Assembly (NCBI GenBank): GCA_030272585.1
Contig: BSYQ01000001.1
Span: 5,270,001-5,334,000 of the forward strand
DNA length: 64,000 bases
Source of the DNA: Bryopsis sp. KO-2023
Lineage: Eukaryota; Chlorophyta; Ulvophyceae; Bryopsidales; Bryopsidaceae
Direction of reading: 5' to 3'
Of this stretch, positions 27,601-39,160 are shown piece after piece. Each line of letters begins with the position of its first letter. Position 1 is the first letter of the stretch. Made by a program: the position numbers and the translations under genes. The notes beneath the pieces were generated by a model. It saw only the letters and a list, made by a program, of their open reading frames with translations, was not told the origin of the DNA and did no database searches.

Positions 27601-30600
27601 CTGGGTTTCCAGTTGCCAAGAGAAAGGCATTCCTTGTAGCGAGAAGTTCAAGCTCGAAGCAGTGCTCGGTGATCCCGTCAAAATCAGAGACTGGAACATC
27701 GGAGGCCTCCCTAAGGATGATTTCTCGACGGAGAATGGAGTGATAGTCGACCAGGGTAGGCGGTGGCCTCTCTGCATAGACCCCCAGGTATTCTTCAAAT
27801 CACTGACCATGAATAGCAACACGGCTGCGAGGCATGTTTGGCGTCACTGCACAGTGATGACTTACTTTGTTTTAATTGTGATAATTTCATTTTATATTTC
27901 ATACAGTTCATTTATCTACTGGTTGCCTCTTAGATTTCATATAGTTCATTTGTCTACTGGTTGCCTCTTAGGGACTCGCAAACAAGTGGTTTCGCAACCT
28001 GGGCAAGTCAGCAAATTTGATGGCTATAAAGCTGACTGATCCAAACTACTTGAGGACGCTGGAAAACGGCATTCAGTTTGGGAAGCCTATTTTGCTGGAA
28101 AACATCAATGAGACACTGGACGCTGCCTTGGAGCCCTTGCTACAAAAGCAGCTCTTCAAACAAGGAGGTAAGAATAGCACGTGAGCTGCAGCGACCCAAG
28201 TTTTTCATATCACTCTCTGTTTCCGTCCTCTTTGCTGGCTGGTTCATGCGGATTAGGAAGATTTTTCTGGCTCGGCAGTCTGAATACTGGTCCCATTGCT
28301 CTGTGTGTAGGGTCTATGTGCATCAAACTTGGGGACTCTGTAATCGAGTACTCGGAAAACTTCAAGTTCTACATTACAACAAAGCTTCGAAACCCACACT
28401 ATGCACCCGAGCTGTGCACAAAAGTGTCTCTCATCAACTTCATGACTACTCCAGAAGGTCTGGAGGACCAGCTGCTGGGAATTGTGGTTGCGAAAGAAAG
28501 ACCTGATCTGGAAGAGGAGAAAAACAAACTCATTATTCAGGTGGGGATTGCAACCTTGAATATTCCACGAGATCGACTGAAAAGCTGTTGAAATTATGCT
28601 GATATTAGTCGGACTTTTGTGTGGTGTGGTACTGTGGGAGTCTCCTCAGTTAACCAATATTACATCTTCTTCAAGTGAGTAAGTACATTTTGAATTTCTC
28701 TGTGCAGGGAGCAGAGAATAAAAGAAAGCTGAAGGAGATTGAGGATCAAATTCTCAAAGTCCTCAGTGCCTCTGAGGGGAACATTTTGGATGATGAGGAA
28801 GCCGTCAGCATTTTGCAGAGCTCGAAGGCACTCTCAGACGAAATTTCTGAGAAGCAAAAGATTGCTGACGAAACTGAAACCAAGATCGATGAGGCCCGTG
28901 CTGGGTACAAGCCCGTGGCTCAGCATTCGTCGATCCTGTACTTCTGTGTCACGGATATGGCCAATATCGATCCTATGTACCAGTACTCCCTGTCCTGGTT
29001 CGTTGCATTGTTTATCCGGGCGATAGCAGAATCCCAGCAGTCCGACGACTTGGAGATCCGTTTGCAGCTCCTGAACGATTTCTTCACGTACTTGCTGTTC
29101 CAGAACATCTGCAGGTAGGAGAAAAACAGGTCCCTCCCCTGGGGCAGCATTTTGTGCTCACAGCATTCCAATAGGAGCGCTGGGCTGACGCTTTGCGTTC
29201 GTAATGTACCAGGTCGCTGTTCGAGAAGGACAAGCTCCTGTTTGCATTTGTGCTGGCCTCGAAGCTGCAGATAGACAGTGGTAAGATGTCCCCAGAGGAG
29301 CTCAGGTTTCTTCTGACAGGGGGTGTTGCCATGGGGGAGGCTCCGGCACCTAATCCTGGAGAATGGATCAGCGACAAAATGTGGGGCGAAGTGTGCCGAG
29401 CGAGCGCTTTATCAAACGAAGCGTGGTGTGGATTCTATCAGCACATCGCAGATAACACCAGCGCATGGAGAAAGATATATGACGCACAGGATCCCTCCAA
29501 GGAACAGCTTCCCGACCCATGGCAGACCAAGTAAAGCACACCGCCAGGCAGCTTTTGCTTCTTGCTGGTCAATAAGCAAGCTTATTGTCCGCACGTGCTG
29601 ATGTGCTTGTGTCGCGGGTTTTTGATTAGGTTGGACGGTTTTCAGAGATTGATCGCGTTGCGGACGCTGAGACCAGACAAGCTTGTTGCAGCTATCACTG
29701 CTTTCGTGGCCTCTTCGATGGGAAGACGCTTCGTCGATCCGGTGCCGTTCGCCATCGAGCCATCATATAACGATTCCAAAAAAGACACCCCTCTCATATT
29801 CATCCTCTCCGCTGGGTCGGACCCCATGGCTTCCTTGCTGAAGTTTGCCGATGATAGGTAAGACCCGTCCCCATCTTCGTCGGCGAAGTATTACCCTGCC
29901 GTGGTGGGTGCTCACTGCGAGCTCTGTGTTTTCAGGGGTTCCCGTGTGGAGTCTGTCTCTCTTGGGCAGGGACAAGGTCCTGTCGCCCAGAAGTGGATCG
30001 ATGAAGGCATGAAAGAGGGCTTCTGGGTCGTCCTCCAGAACTGTCACTTGGCGAAGAGTTTCCTTCCTACGCTCGAACTCTTGTGCGAAACCCAGCTAAA
30101 AGAGGCTTCAGTCCACAACAACTTCCGCCTCTGGCTGACCAGCTATCCTTCGACGATATTCCCCATCTCCATCCTGGAAAGCGGAGTTAAAATGACTAAC
30201 GAAGCTCCAAAAGGTCTCAGGGCTGGTCTGTTGAGAACGTACATGATGGACCCAATCTCTAACAACGAATTCTTCGACGGCTGTCGAAAGGATGGAGAAT
30301 TCAGGAAGCTGTTAATGGGTTTGGCGTTATTCCATTCCATCATCCAGGAAAGAAAGAAATTCGGGCCTATTGGCTGGAACATACCATACGAATTCAACGA
30401 AAACGATTTGAGAATCAGCGTGAGACAGCTGCAAATGTTTTTGGATGAATACGCCGACATCCCGTATGATACTCTTTCCTACACTTGCGGGGAGTGCAAC
30501 TACGGCGGAAAAGTAACTGACGGCCATGACCGCCACACACTGATGACCATTCTCACCACCTATTACACCCCTGAAATTCATGATAAAGACTACAAGTTCA

Positions 30601-31907
30601 GCCCCAGCGGGACATACTTCGTTCCAGAGTATACCAACTACAAGGGGTACTTGGACTACATCAACTCTCTGCCGTTGATAACGAGTCCAGAGGTGTTTGG
30701 ACTGCATGATAACGCCAACATTACGAAAGACTTGAAGGAAACGAATTTATTCCTGGAGTCGTTCATGATGACTCAAAGCAGGGATTCGTCGGGCGGGGGG
30801 AAGAGTATGGAGGAAACGATCGGGGAGGTTGCAGCCAGCATTCTTGAAGGGCTGCAAGACAATTTTGACACGGAAGCCGTCCAAAACAAGTATCCCCAAG
30901 ACTACTTTAACAGTGTCAACACCGTGCTGGTGCAGGTACAGTCAAAACTCCCTGCCCCCTCTCTGAGAGTTCGATTTACACAGAATTACTCCGAGGCCAA
31001 CCACTTGTTTGACATATTCCAGAGTGGCTATTCTCCTCCACAATGCAATTCGTTGTTTGTTTGTTGTTTTCCAGGAACTGGGGCGATTTAACAACCTTTT
31101 GTCCATCATTCGAAATAGTTTGCGGGATCTACAAAAAGCGGTTAAGGGTTTAGCACTCATGAGCAGCGAGTTGGATCTTGTGGGAAAAGCGCTCTTCGAT
31201 GGCAAAATTCCTGCACTCTGGCTCAAAAAGTCGTTCCCCAGTTTGAAGCCGCTCGCCTCCTACATGAAAGAGGTCCACGATCGCATCGACTTCTTCCAGG
31301 GCTGGATCGACAACGGGCCTCCGGTGGTGTTCTGGATTTCGGGTTTCTTTTTCACGCAGGCGTTCCTGACAGGTGTAAAACAAAATTTTGCGAGGAAGTT
31401 TAAAATTCCCATCGACCACATCGATTTCGACTTCGAGGTGAAGGACAGAGAAGGCGATTGCGACGCCGCCCCTGAAGATGGAGCCCTGTGCAACGGGTTG
31501 TTCGTCGAAGGGTGTCGCTGGGACTACAAAAACCACGTTCTTGGAGAATCTGAACCTAAGGTAAGAACGCCATGACGGTATTGCATGGGGGGAACATTGA
31601 GAATCCAATTTGACACAAATATACGTGTTACACTGAAAGGTGGGAGCGAATTTGAGAGGGGGGGTGGTTGTCGCAGGTTTTATTCACCGCCATGCCCGCG
31701 ATTTGGATGGTTCCGACCGAGCTGAGCAAATTCAGGGATTTCCAAAACTACAATTGCCCTCTGTACAAGACCCCAGATCGAAGAGGAGTTTTGTCAACGA
31801 CGGGTCACTCCACCAATTTTGTTATGGACGTTCGTCTCCCGTCGCATGAGGACGCGAGTCACTGGACGAAGAGAGGGGTTGCCATGCTTACGTCTCTGGA
31901 TTACTGA
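12664..31907 (+). CDS. DNAH: Axonemal inner-arm dynein heavy chain (DNAH3/7/12-like)
   Basis: The ATP-driven motor of a single-headed inner dynein arm, acting on the B-tubule in cilia and flagella. About 36 exons; the first is proposed as 12664-12789 (ATG at 12664, GAC before donor GTACGC), then 13059-13148 and 13484-13663. The tail and linker run to ~20700 (for example [14 protein letters not shown] near 17830). AAA1 carries [14 protein letters not shown] at 20978-21019. AAA2 carries GQSFGMKTA near 22113. AAA3 carries GPTG, an intron, then TGKT (23500-23632), with [13 protein letters not shown] Walker B near 23806. AAA4 carries GLGGSGRQS near 24910. The coiled-coil stalk and microtubule-binding domain span ~25990-27480, AAA5 follows, and AAA6 plus the C-terminal domain run to the stop at 31907. 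The end reads [14 protein letters not shown], matching my recollection of DNAH7/12/3. The protein is estimated at about 4,000 aa. Family assignment is certain; the paralogue is not, and several tail exon edges are approximate. Confidence 0.93.
20978..21001 (+). other. AAA1 P-loop of dynein heavy chain
   Basis: GPAGTGKT is the main ATP-hydrolysing Walker A of dynein. It lies within one long exon with downstream CFDEFNRIE (Walker B region) and [14 protein letters not shown] (sensor region). All key residues are intact. Confidence 0.95.
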
Positions 31908-32175
31908 GTGGAAGGGGACAGGGGTGGGACTTGTAAAATCGGGAGACCACTCTTTTTTTTTAAGGCCTGCCCACTTTTGCGTCTTGTCCCCTACAGTCAT
32001 CGGCAATGTTCGCGCAAGCAAACAGAAATACGCAAGACGGACGGAAAAGCTTAAACCACACTCAGACGCTGCTAGCTTCGGGCGGAGGAGAAAAGAGTTT
32101 TTAGTCGATATCAGCATGATTTTGAACCATTGTTTGACGTTATATATAGTTGAATTTGATATCTGAGTCGTACAA
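31908..32175. other. Dynein 3' flank
   Basis: About 270 bp between the dynein stop codon and the tRNA gene. It contains no gene and probably includes the dynein 3' UTR. Confidence 0.5.
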
Positions 32176-32264
32176 GCCTCGATGGCGCAGTTGGCTAGCG
32201 CGTCGGTCTCATAACACAAAGTTGAGCAATCCGGAGGTCGCCAGTTCGATCCTGGCTCGGGGCA
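32176..32264 (+). tRNA. Elongator tRNA-Met (CAT) with ~15-nt intron
   Basis: The cloverleaf can be drawn base by base. The acceptor stem is GCCTCGA with TCGGGGC and discriminator A at 32264. The D arm is GCGC..GCGC. The anticodon stem is TCGGT with TCCGG, including the U31/U39 mismatch usual in eukaryotic elongator tRNA-Met. The anticodon is CAT. The T arm is GCCAG TTCGATC CTGGC. The mature length is 74 nt, with a 15-nt insertion after position 37 (about 32215-32229), the canonical tRNA intron site. The A box and B box are intact. The D-stem and T-stem sequences match elongator rather than initiator tRNA-Met. Confidence 0.9.
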
Positions 32265-33061
32265 TTCTTTTCCTAGCGCTGGCTTTTTACACCCATCTCA
32301 CCGAGCGTAATTTTCCGCGACTTCGTTTCCTTGCGGCTATTTTGAGCGCGCAGCAGCCGTCAGTTTTTCGACACATTTCTGGAGCAAAAAAATCTTACAT
32401 CCAAAACCCAAAAAAAACAACAAATTATGGTCCCCACTATTTTCAGTCGAAAATTATCATCACTCCCAGTAAAAATGACAATTATTTGTGCCTGAAACCT
32501 GTCAAACTCTTATCTGTCTTCGCACTTCGCTGTGCAAGAATGCATGAAATTATTTTCTACATGTAGGTCACACTAATCACAAAAATATATCCTTTCTGCT
32601 TATTGTAGGGCCACATCTCAGTCCGGTATTCGAACATACCCATCAATTGATTCTTCGACTGATGTTCCCAATGTCAAATCACTGCAAAAGAAAATAAAAG
32701 AAGAAAATCTTTTTTCCATATGTTTTTAAACAAGTGGAAGGAGAAAAGTACCTAGGCTCTACACCACTGTTGGAAAATCAAGTGCCAAAAAAATAAATTC
32801 TAACAACAATTTTAGCAATTTTATTTTTTTTTTGTAACAAGCAAAGCATCTGAACCTTTTGATTCACAGTGGAAATTGGACATCTTCATGTCAAATACCT
32901 TCCAAGTGCAGGTCACGCAACAATAAACCCCATGGAAAATACAAGTACCCCCCGTTTTCAAGCAAAAAGTATCCCAGCATAGGAACGAGAATTGAAGTTG
33001 GAAAAACGATGCATACAGCAAACCAAAACATTGACCTCCAATCGAATTCAGAGTAACGTCG

Positions 33062-33370
33062 GAATGTTTGCACGCTTCCAACGTCGCTTCCATCGTGGTT
33101 CCATCTTCCGCTTCCATGGAAATGAGTGTGGCACCGATCGCTTCCGCGGAAGCGATCGTGGAAGCGTGCGATTGTAACGCCCACAGCTCGCTTCCAAGAC
33201 TGCTTCCATGGAAGCGGTCGCTACCACACTCACTTCCACGGAAGCGGAAGATGGAACCACGATGGAAGCGAAACTGGAAGCGATCGTTTCCAGTGGGAGC
33301 GATGGATTCCAGTTTCGCTTCCACTGGAAGCGATCGCTTCCAGTTTCGCTTCCATTGGAAGCGAGCCGGA
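33062..33370. repeat. Palindromic GGAAGCG repeat array
   Basis: Dense copies of GGAAGCG and its complement CGCTTCC in both orientations, many joined as small palindromes such as CGCTTCC(A)TGGAAGCG. The core is a long imperfect inverted repeat with outer limits 33085 and 33270; its first ~48 bp differ from the complement of the other end at only a few positions. No protein-coding explanation fits. The same motif recurs at 42311-42650. Confidence 0.85.
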
Positions 33371-33535
33371 ACTGGGCGTGCTGGGGGAAAATTGCAAGAA
33401 TTTTCTTGCGTCTAATTGATGTTATTAATGAGCACTGGGAGTCGAACCCGAAAAAGCCCAGGGTCGCCGCCAAAGAGCGTCCCTTGCACACTCTTTTAGG
33501 ACTAGTCCCAAACTGACTCACACTACCAAGCATTC

Positions 33536-36500
33536 ATGAATAGGCAGTTCTCCTGTGTTTGTGGGAAAACCTTTGCTAAAAAATCTGGCCTTGGACGTCA
33601 CAAACAGTTCTATGGAAGTGGATGTGTTCCTCCCATAGCCTCACGGAAGCGACCACCTTGTGAAGAAGAAACTGATCCTCCTGGAGATCAATCGACACAT
33701 CTTACTGATGATCCAAGCATTGAAGATACAAGCCATAAAATTTTTGCTGACAACTCAGATCAAGAGGATTTTTGTGCACAGTTTGAAGGTGACTAATAAT
33801 TAAGATGATACAGGTTGAAAAACTGTAAAAAACATCACAATAAAATAGACTGAACAAACTTGCAACTTATTTTTTATATGTACTACATACTACACTATGG
33901 CGGTTTTTGTGCTTCGGGAAAGCAGCCCCCCCCCCCCCCCCCCACCACCCCTTGATCATGGCAGCACCCTTGACCCTGACATTGGCTTTACAACTGCCCC
34001 CGACAGTGCTTTCGATGGTATGAATGTGGTTAGAAGGTTTGATTCAGAAAACTTGAGATATTATGGTCATTTCTGATTACTGATTAAATTTTTTTCTCAA
34101 CAGAAGGCTCACCTACCAAGGATTGGACACTTGAGTTTGTCCACTGGCTTTCTTCTTGCAATGAAGGCCGGGGCCTCTCCGACCGAGATACAACAGTCCT
34201 TCTGGACATATTGCATGACCCGGGGTTTCATGTGGCGAACCTGTACATCAAAAACATAAGAGATGTAAAACAAAGAAGACAAGTGATGATTGAAGAAAAC
34301 ACGGAGCCATGGTTTGAAAAGGAGATCGCACACAAAATTAATGATAAGGACTATACCTTTCAGTTTCATATGCGGGATCCGCTGGATTGGCTACGAAGAG
34401 CTATGCAACATGAAAATATTATAACTGAGCCAAGGAAAATTTTTGAAGATGGACACAGAGTTTTTTTGGGACCACACACGGCGGATGCATGGCTGGATTC
34501 ACAGCAGTTGTCTGGCCGGGAGGGGTCTGTCATTGCTTCGATTCAGGTATTTAAGAACTCAGAAAAATAACATCACATTACCTTTTATGCGAACCTCAGG
34601 CCCTCCTCAACTTTCCTCCTAGAAAATGCTTCCTGCTGCAGTTTTCAAACCACCTTTTAAAAATTGAACCTCAGATTTTTTATATCACACTGCATTTCAT
34701 GCAAACCTCAGCCCCTGCTCAGTTTTCCCCTTTAAAAATGCTTTCTGTTGCAGTTTTCAAATCACATTTTAAAAATTCAACCTCAGTTTTTTCAGATCAC
34801 ATTACCTTTCATGCGAACCTCAGGCCCTCCTCGGTTTTCCTCCTAGAAAATGCTTCCTGCTGCAGTTTGCAAACCACCTTTTAAAAATTCAACCTCAGTT
34901 TTTTCAGATCACATTACCTTTCATGCGAACCTCAGGCCCTCCTCGGTTTTCCTCCGAGAAAATGCTTCCTGCTGCAGTTTGCAAACCACCTTTTAAAAAT
35001 TCAACCTCAGTTTTTTCAGATCACATTACCTTTCATGCGAACCTCAGGCCCTCCTCGGTTTTCCTCCGAGAAAATGCTTCCTGCTGCAGTTTGCAAACCA
35101 CCTTTTAAAAAATTCAGCCTGCACATAAGACACCAAGTTTAACAAAAAAAAAATCAAGTTTGAAGAGATTTTAAACTTTCTGTTGTTTTTCTTTACGTTG
35201 TTCTAGATATATTCTGATAAGACTATGGTAACGCGGCAAGGGTTGAGTCTTTACCCAATGAAAGCGAGTCTTCTAAATCTTCCTCTTCATATCCGTCGCA
35301 ACCACATCGCTGTTGTTGGCTACATCCCCGTTGTTCAAGCTGTGGATTTGCCCCGAGATGCTTTGCGTCGCCTACGTCTACGCACACATAGCCAATGTTG
35401 GTCACATTGGCTAGAACCATTGAAAAAATTATCTTGGGAGGGTATGGCACTCACATTTGCTAACAATGAGGTGAAGCAAGTATTTCCAGTCGTGCATTCA
35501 TTTGTGGGAGATGATCCGGAAGTGCATGATGTCACATGCATTTTCCATAATGCTTGTGAAGAATGTTTGGTTGATCCTACTCAGCGAAATGAGTTCGACC
35601 GGGATTTTCAGGCTAGGACGGAGTCTGATCAGAAAAAAAAATTTCAGGATATTATTAACGAACCGGTGAAAACCATCCAAGCAAAACTGGCGAAAGAATA
35701 TTTTACCCACCCAGTTCCGTGCGCACTTTGGGGCTTCAGAGACGGCTGCCTGGAAAGTTGCAGTCCCTATAAAGTAATTGGTTATGATATGTTACATGCC
35801 GATGATTTAGGATTATTTTTAAAAATTATCGACTCTATACCAAAATACTTGGCTGAAAATAGTACAAATGCTGGTGGATTAATAAGGGAATTTAATAGGC
35901 GGTTATCGAGAGTTCCACCTATGGACACTCTTACACTCCCATCGACACCGGTATATATGGGAGGTCACTCTCATGTTATGGCCAAGGAACACAGGGGTGT
36001 GATTCAGCTGGGGGGACACTTGACGGATGGTTTGTGCATTAAGAATGGGAAAGATGAGATAACGATTCTGATGTGTGAGTACAACCTACTGTACCGGAGG
36101 AAAAGGGCTGCTCGATTTACTTCTGCCACCTTGCATGACCTGAAGGAATCACAAAAAACTGTTCATCACATGATGTCGGACATTTTGGGGCGATTCTCAC
36201 CATCAGGATTTTGCTCAAATAAGGTGCACAAACAGGTGCATGTTATTTCACACATTGAGAGGATTGGTACGCTTCGAGACCTCTCTTCGGATGCTTGGGA
36301 AACGGATCACAAGAGGATCAAAACGAATTATAGGGGGACATCTAAGAGAAGAAAGACCGTCATGAAGGAAATGGTTCAAAAAACGAGACTTTCTGAAACG
36401 TTGGATTCTATACCCACCTCTCAAGGACACTCTGCGTCTTATGGTACCGCCTTTATGAAAGCTTTCGAAACTTCCCACCACCAGCTGGGAGTTACTCGCA

Positions 36501-37102
36501 GAAAAATACGGCTGCAAAATCTGGTGGACACATCCGAGGATCGACACACCAGCAAAAGTGAGGCGGAGACAAAAAGGCTTGCTGAACTGCAGCCCGAGAC
36601 GCAAGGATTGTTCGCACTGCTCAGAAATTTTTTTGGACCTGCCCCATTGCCACCTACAATACAAACAGTCAACCATGTAGTTCTTGTAGTGGAAACTGAT
36701 GAAGGTGACTATCCTATACAAACAGCTCGGGCTACACCAATATTCTACGGGCGGGCAAGATTCGATGATGTTGTGATAAATGGGAGGGATCAGCAAGGTC
36801 TTACCGTGGAGTGGTTCGCCCAATTGAGACTCCTTTTTGCAATAGACATTGAAGGCGAGATCAAGGAGATGGCCCTCATCCGATGGTACGATGTAGCACG
36901 GCTGGAAACGCTTCGGCGCATCAAGTCTTGGAATGGAACGCTCGAGTCCCACGGCGCAATTCCCCTTCTTTGGTCTGGCAACCAAAAGAATGGTCACTAT
37001 GACATTATAGAAATCAGTTCAATAAAAAAGAAAGCCTACATCGTGCAGGCTTTTAACGTAACAGAGCTTCAACTTTTTCATGCAACTCCTCTCGTGTGGT
37101 AG
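33536..37102 (+). CDS. Plavaka-type DNA transposase, 4 exons
   Basis: Transposase of the Plavaka group (KDZ/CMC-related). Exons: 33536-33788, 33923-34019 (proposed, Pro-rich), 34104-34546 and 35207-37102, with phases that match. The N-terminus has a zinc-finger-like FSCVCGKTFAKKSGLGRHK followed by a Cys. Exon 3 ends IASIQ and exon 4 opens IYSDKTMVTRQG. This reproduces the family pattern of a YSDKT block, then a YPM..LLNLP..IRR block and IAVVGYIP. Further family blocks are DMLHADDLGLFLK near 35790 and KVHKQVHVISHIERIG near 36225. The reading frame is open to the stop at 37102, so the element could be recently active. Terminal inverted repeats were not found by eye. The family is recalled mainly from fungi. 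Confidence 0.8.
34574..35112 (+). repeat. 112-bp tandem repeat inside the transposase intron
   Basis: Units begin at 34574, 34686, 34798, 34910 and 35022, the last one partial: about 4.8 copies. The three central-to-distal copies are almost identical and the first two are diverged, which suggests recent amplification at the 3' side. The array lies wholly in the intron 34547-35206 between two transposase exons, and 112 is not a multiple of three, so it is not coding. Confidence 0.9.
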
Positions 37103-37588
37103 GAGCTTTAAAACACATTTTTTGGTGAGGGAAAATGCACTTCAAGAGCTATAGATTAATAAGTTACGGAGTGGAGGGGAAAGAGCATTACTGTGGAAAT
37201 ATTGAACGAGAAAGAAAAAGATACTAGTCCGAATATTTGGCTGGGTGTTCAATGGGGAAGGTTGTTCAGTTGTGGGCTAGAGTTTGCATATGCTGGATAA
37301 AAGGATATGAAGTGGGGTTATTGGTGTTTAGGATTCTTAGCGAATTCACAGGACTGAACGGTGCAGCAGTTACTGGGATATTGATTTAGAGGATGAACAC
37401 GATTGATGTAACGATTTTGGGAAGAAAAAAAAAACAGATTCATCCAATAGATCGGGGAACTGGAACTGTCATAAAAAAAATAAAAAAATAATTGTCAAAA
37501 CAAGGCAGTTACCCCTTTTCAATTATACTCACACTCAGGGAGTATCTATTTAATTAATTATTTATATATTTATCAATTATCAATTTAC
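37103..37588. other. AT-rich spacer after the transposase
   Basis: No reading frame of note. It should contain the right end of the Plavaka element, but I could not define a terminal repeat or target-site duplication by eye. Confidence 0.4.
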
Positions 37589-38299
37589 CTGGACAATATG
37601 ACCTTGTATGCAGCCACATGCGCTACCAGCTGCAACAGAAGCGGCTCTATTCGTGAAGAGTCCAGCAAATCGACGTGTTCAAACATAATGTTGGCTGCAC
37701 GTTCGTTCAACGGCTGGGGGACCTCCATTGCCTCTTTTTTTTGCCGCGCAAATAAAATCACCAAAAAACAATCCTCTTAATCGAGACTGACAAAATTCTC
37801 ATTTAGGGGAGAAGGGGGTCATGTAAATAATATCCCAGCCATAGACGCTGATTAATGAACATGACCAGAACTGGAGGGTGCAAAAACTTGTTTTAAAAAG
37901 GCTGGAAGTGAAAACAATCTGATGTCAGTTTAATCGTGGATTAAAATATGATTTTTTCAAACAGAAAGACAGTTGGACAAACCTGTGTTTGAAAAAGGGG
38001 TGCTTCAAAGAGCACCCATGGAAAGATGTCCTTGAAGGCAGCTGCCAATATATTCTTAAGGTTTATGGGATTCGAAACGCTTTTCAATCAATAATGACTA
38101 GACTTCGATATTGCATGCCAACTCCTCGATATATATATATATATATAACCCCCCCCCCCCCCCCCCCCCCACAAAAAAAAAAACTAAATAAAACTAAATA
38201 AATAAATGAATGCCAGTCTCGACATACCTGTTCGTTGAGGCGCTCTATCCCATTTTTTCTTTCGTCCGTTGCTTCATCAGTTCCCTTCTTTTTTCCATA
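37589..38299 (-). CDS. Unrecognised protein, three internal exons
   Basis: Three consecutive minus-strand exons with matching phase: 38299-38228 (starts YGKKKGTDEATDE, ends RLNEQ before GTATGT), 38054-37983 (NILAAAFKDIFPWVLFE, ends QTQ) and 37773-37589 (DCFLVILFARQKKEAME, through NERAANIMFEHVDLL, ends ILS before GTAAAT). Amino-acid composition is normal for protein and unlike the flanking AT-rich DNA. Neither a start nor a stop was placed: upstream exons would lie in the GC-rich island above 38300 and downstream ones are unclear. The Plavaka element sits just downstream, so the gene may be interrupted. I do not recognise the family. Confidence 0.5.
38131..38200 (+). repeat. AT / poly-C / AAATA microsatellite cluster
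   Basis: An (AT)n run, then about twenty C residues, a poly-A run and ACTAAATAA-type repeats. It falls in the intron between the first two exons of the minus-strand gene here. Confidence 0.9.
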
Positions 38300-39030
38300 C
38301 TGAGAAACCTGATGCGCTCCCCTTCCGATCCATGGGCTCGAAGCCCAGCGCGGCACTGTTGAAAACGATAGGCGAAGTCGTCCTCGGTTTTCGCTTGGGC
38401 CGCTTGGGTCCCTCAGAACGGCGGCGCCACCGAACCCGCCGAGACTGCGAAACCCACCCAGCCCCTCTGTTCGCATCAGGGCTGGAAAATTGGGGAGATG
38501 TGGCAAGCGAAAATCGCGGGGATCCCTCGGGGAAACGCCCACGTGGACGACCGCCACGTGGGCGTTTCCGCGATCGCGTGATGAGTCGCACCCGGAGACG
38601 ACCCCTCACCCTTCTGTCGCCCCGTTTCACCTGCTCTCGCGCTCGCCTCCACAGCCGCTCCCCCGTCGACCCCAGCCCCAGCGCTGCTGCTCGCTGGTGC
38701 CGCAGCTAGCGGTGCCGCCGCCGCGCCCTGGGATCGTCCCCTCGCTCCCCTCCCTCGTCCACGTGCTGCTGCCCCTCGCCCTCTCGCGCTTCCTCCGCCA
38801 CTTCCTCCGCCTCTTCCTCGCCCGCGCCCCCTTCTTGGTCCTCGGCGTCCATGTCGAGTTGGGGCGAGGGCGCCGGGTCGCTTTTTGTGCGCGAGGCGGG
38901 TCCGACGGAGGGAAAAGACCTCAACGAGGTTTTTCAGAAAAGAGGGAGGGGGCTGGGGAAGCGGGGGAGGATGGAGGACATGGAGCGAGCGAGGAAGGCG
39001 TCGGAAACAAGCCGTGTCATGTAAACCCAG
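38300..39030. promoter_or_regulatory. GC/CpG-rich island
   Basis: Strikingly GC-rich and CpG-rich compared with its surroundings. All six frames stay open for long distances, so the long Arg/Pro/Gly-rich frames here cannot be trusted. A 57-codon plus-strand frame from 38851 to 39024 (starts MSSWGEGAGS) is the least artificial but has no homology I recognise. The island may be the promoter and first exon of the minus-strand gene at 37589-38299. It holds a perfect hairpin at 38531-38569. Confidence 0.5.
38531..38569. repeat. Perfect 16-bp inverted repeat with 7-nt loop
   Basis: GGAAACGCCCACGTGG at 38531-38546 is exactly complementary to CCACGTGGGCGTTTCC at 38554-38569. Each arm contains a CACGTG E-box core. 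It could form a hairpin or be a paired protein-binding site. Confidence 0.9.
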
Positions 39031-39107
39031 GTGAAGCCCATTCCCTGGGTGTTGTTCCTGTAGCCTGTTTGTTTGCTTGCTTAATCCCATCTCCTGGGTA
39101 CTTGCTT

Positions 39108-39160
39108 GTTTTGTTTTGTTTTGCTTTGCTTTGCTTTGCTTTTTTTTGTTTCTTGTTTTG
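39108..39160 (+). repeat. TTTTG / TTTGC simple repeat
   Basis: A run of GTTTT pentamers passing into GCTTT pentamers, then a T tract. No coding content. Confidence 0.85.

Noticed and set aside
33430..33450. B-box-like TCGGGTTCGACTCCCA on the minus strand
   Set aside because: Only a T-arm fragment; no surrounding cloverleaf.
32821..33533. Long open frames on both strands through the first GGAAGCG array
   Set aside because: They arise from the palindromic repeat; the peptides are low complexity and mirror each other on the two strands.
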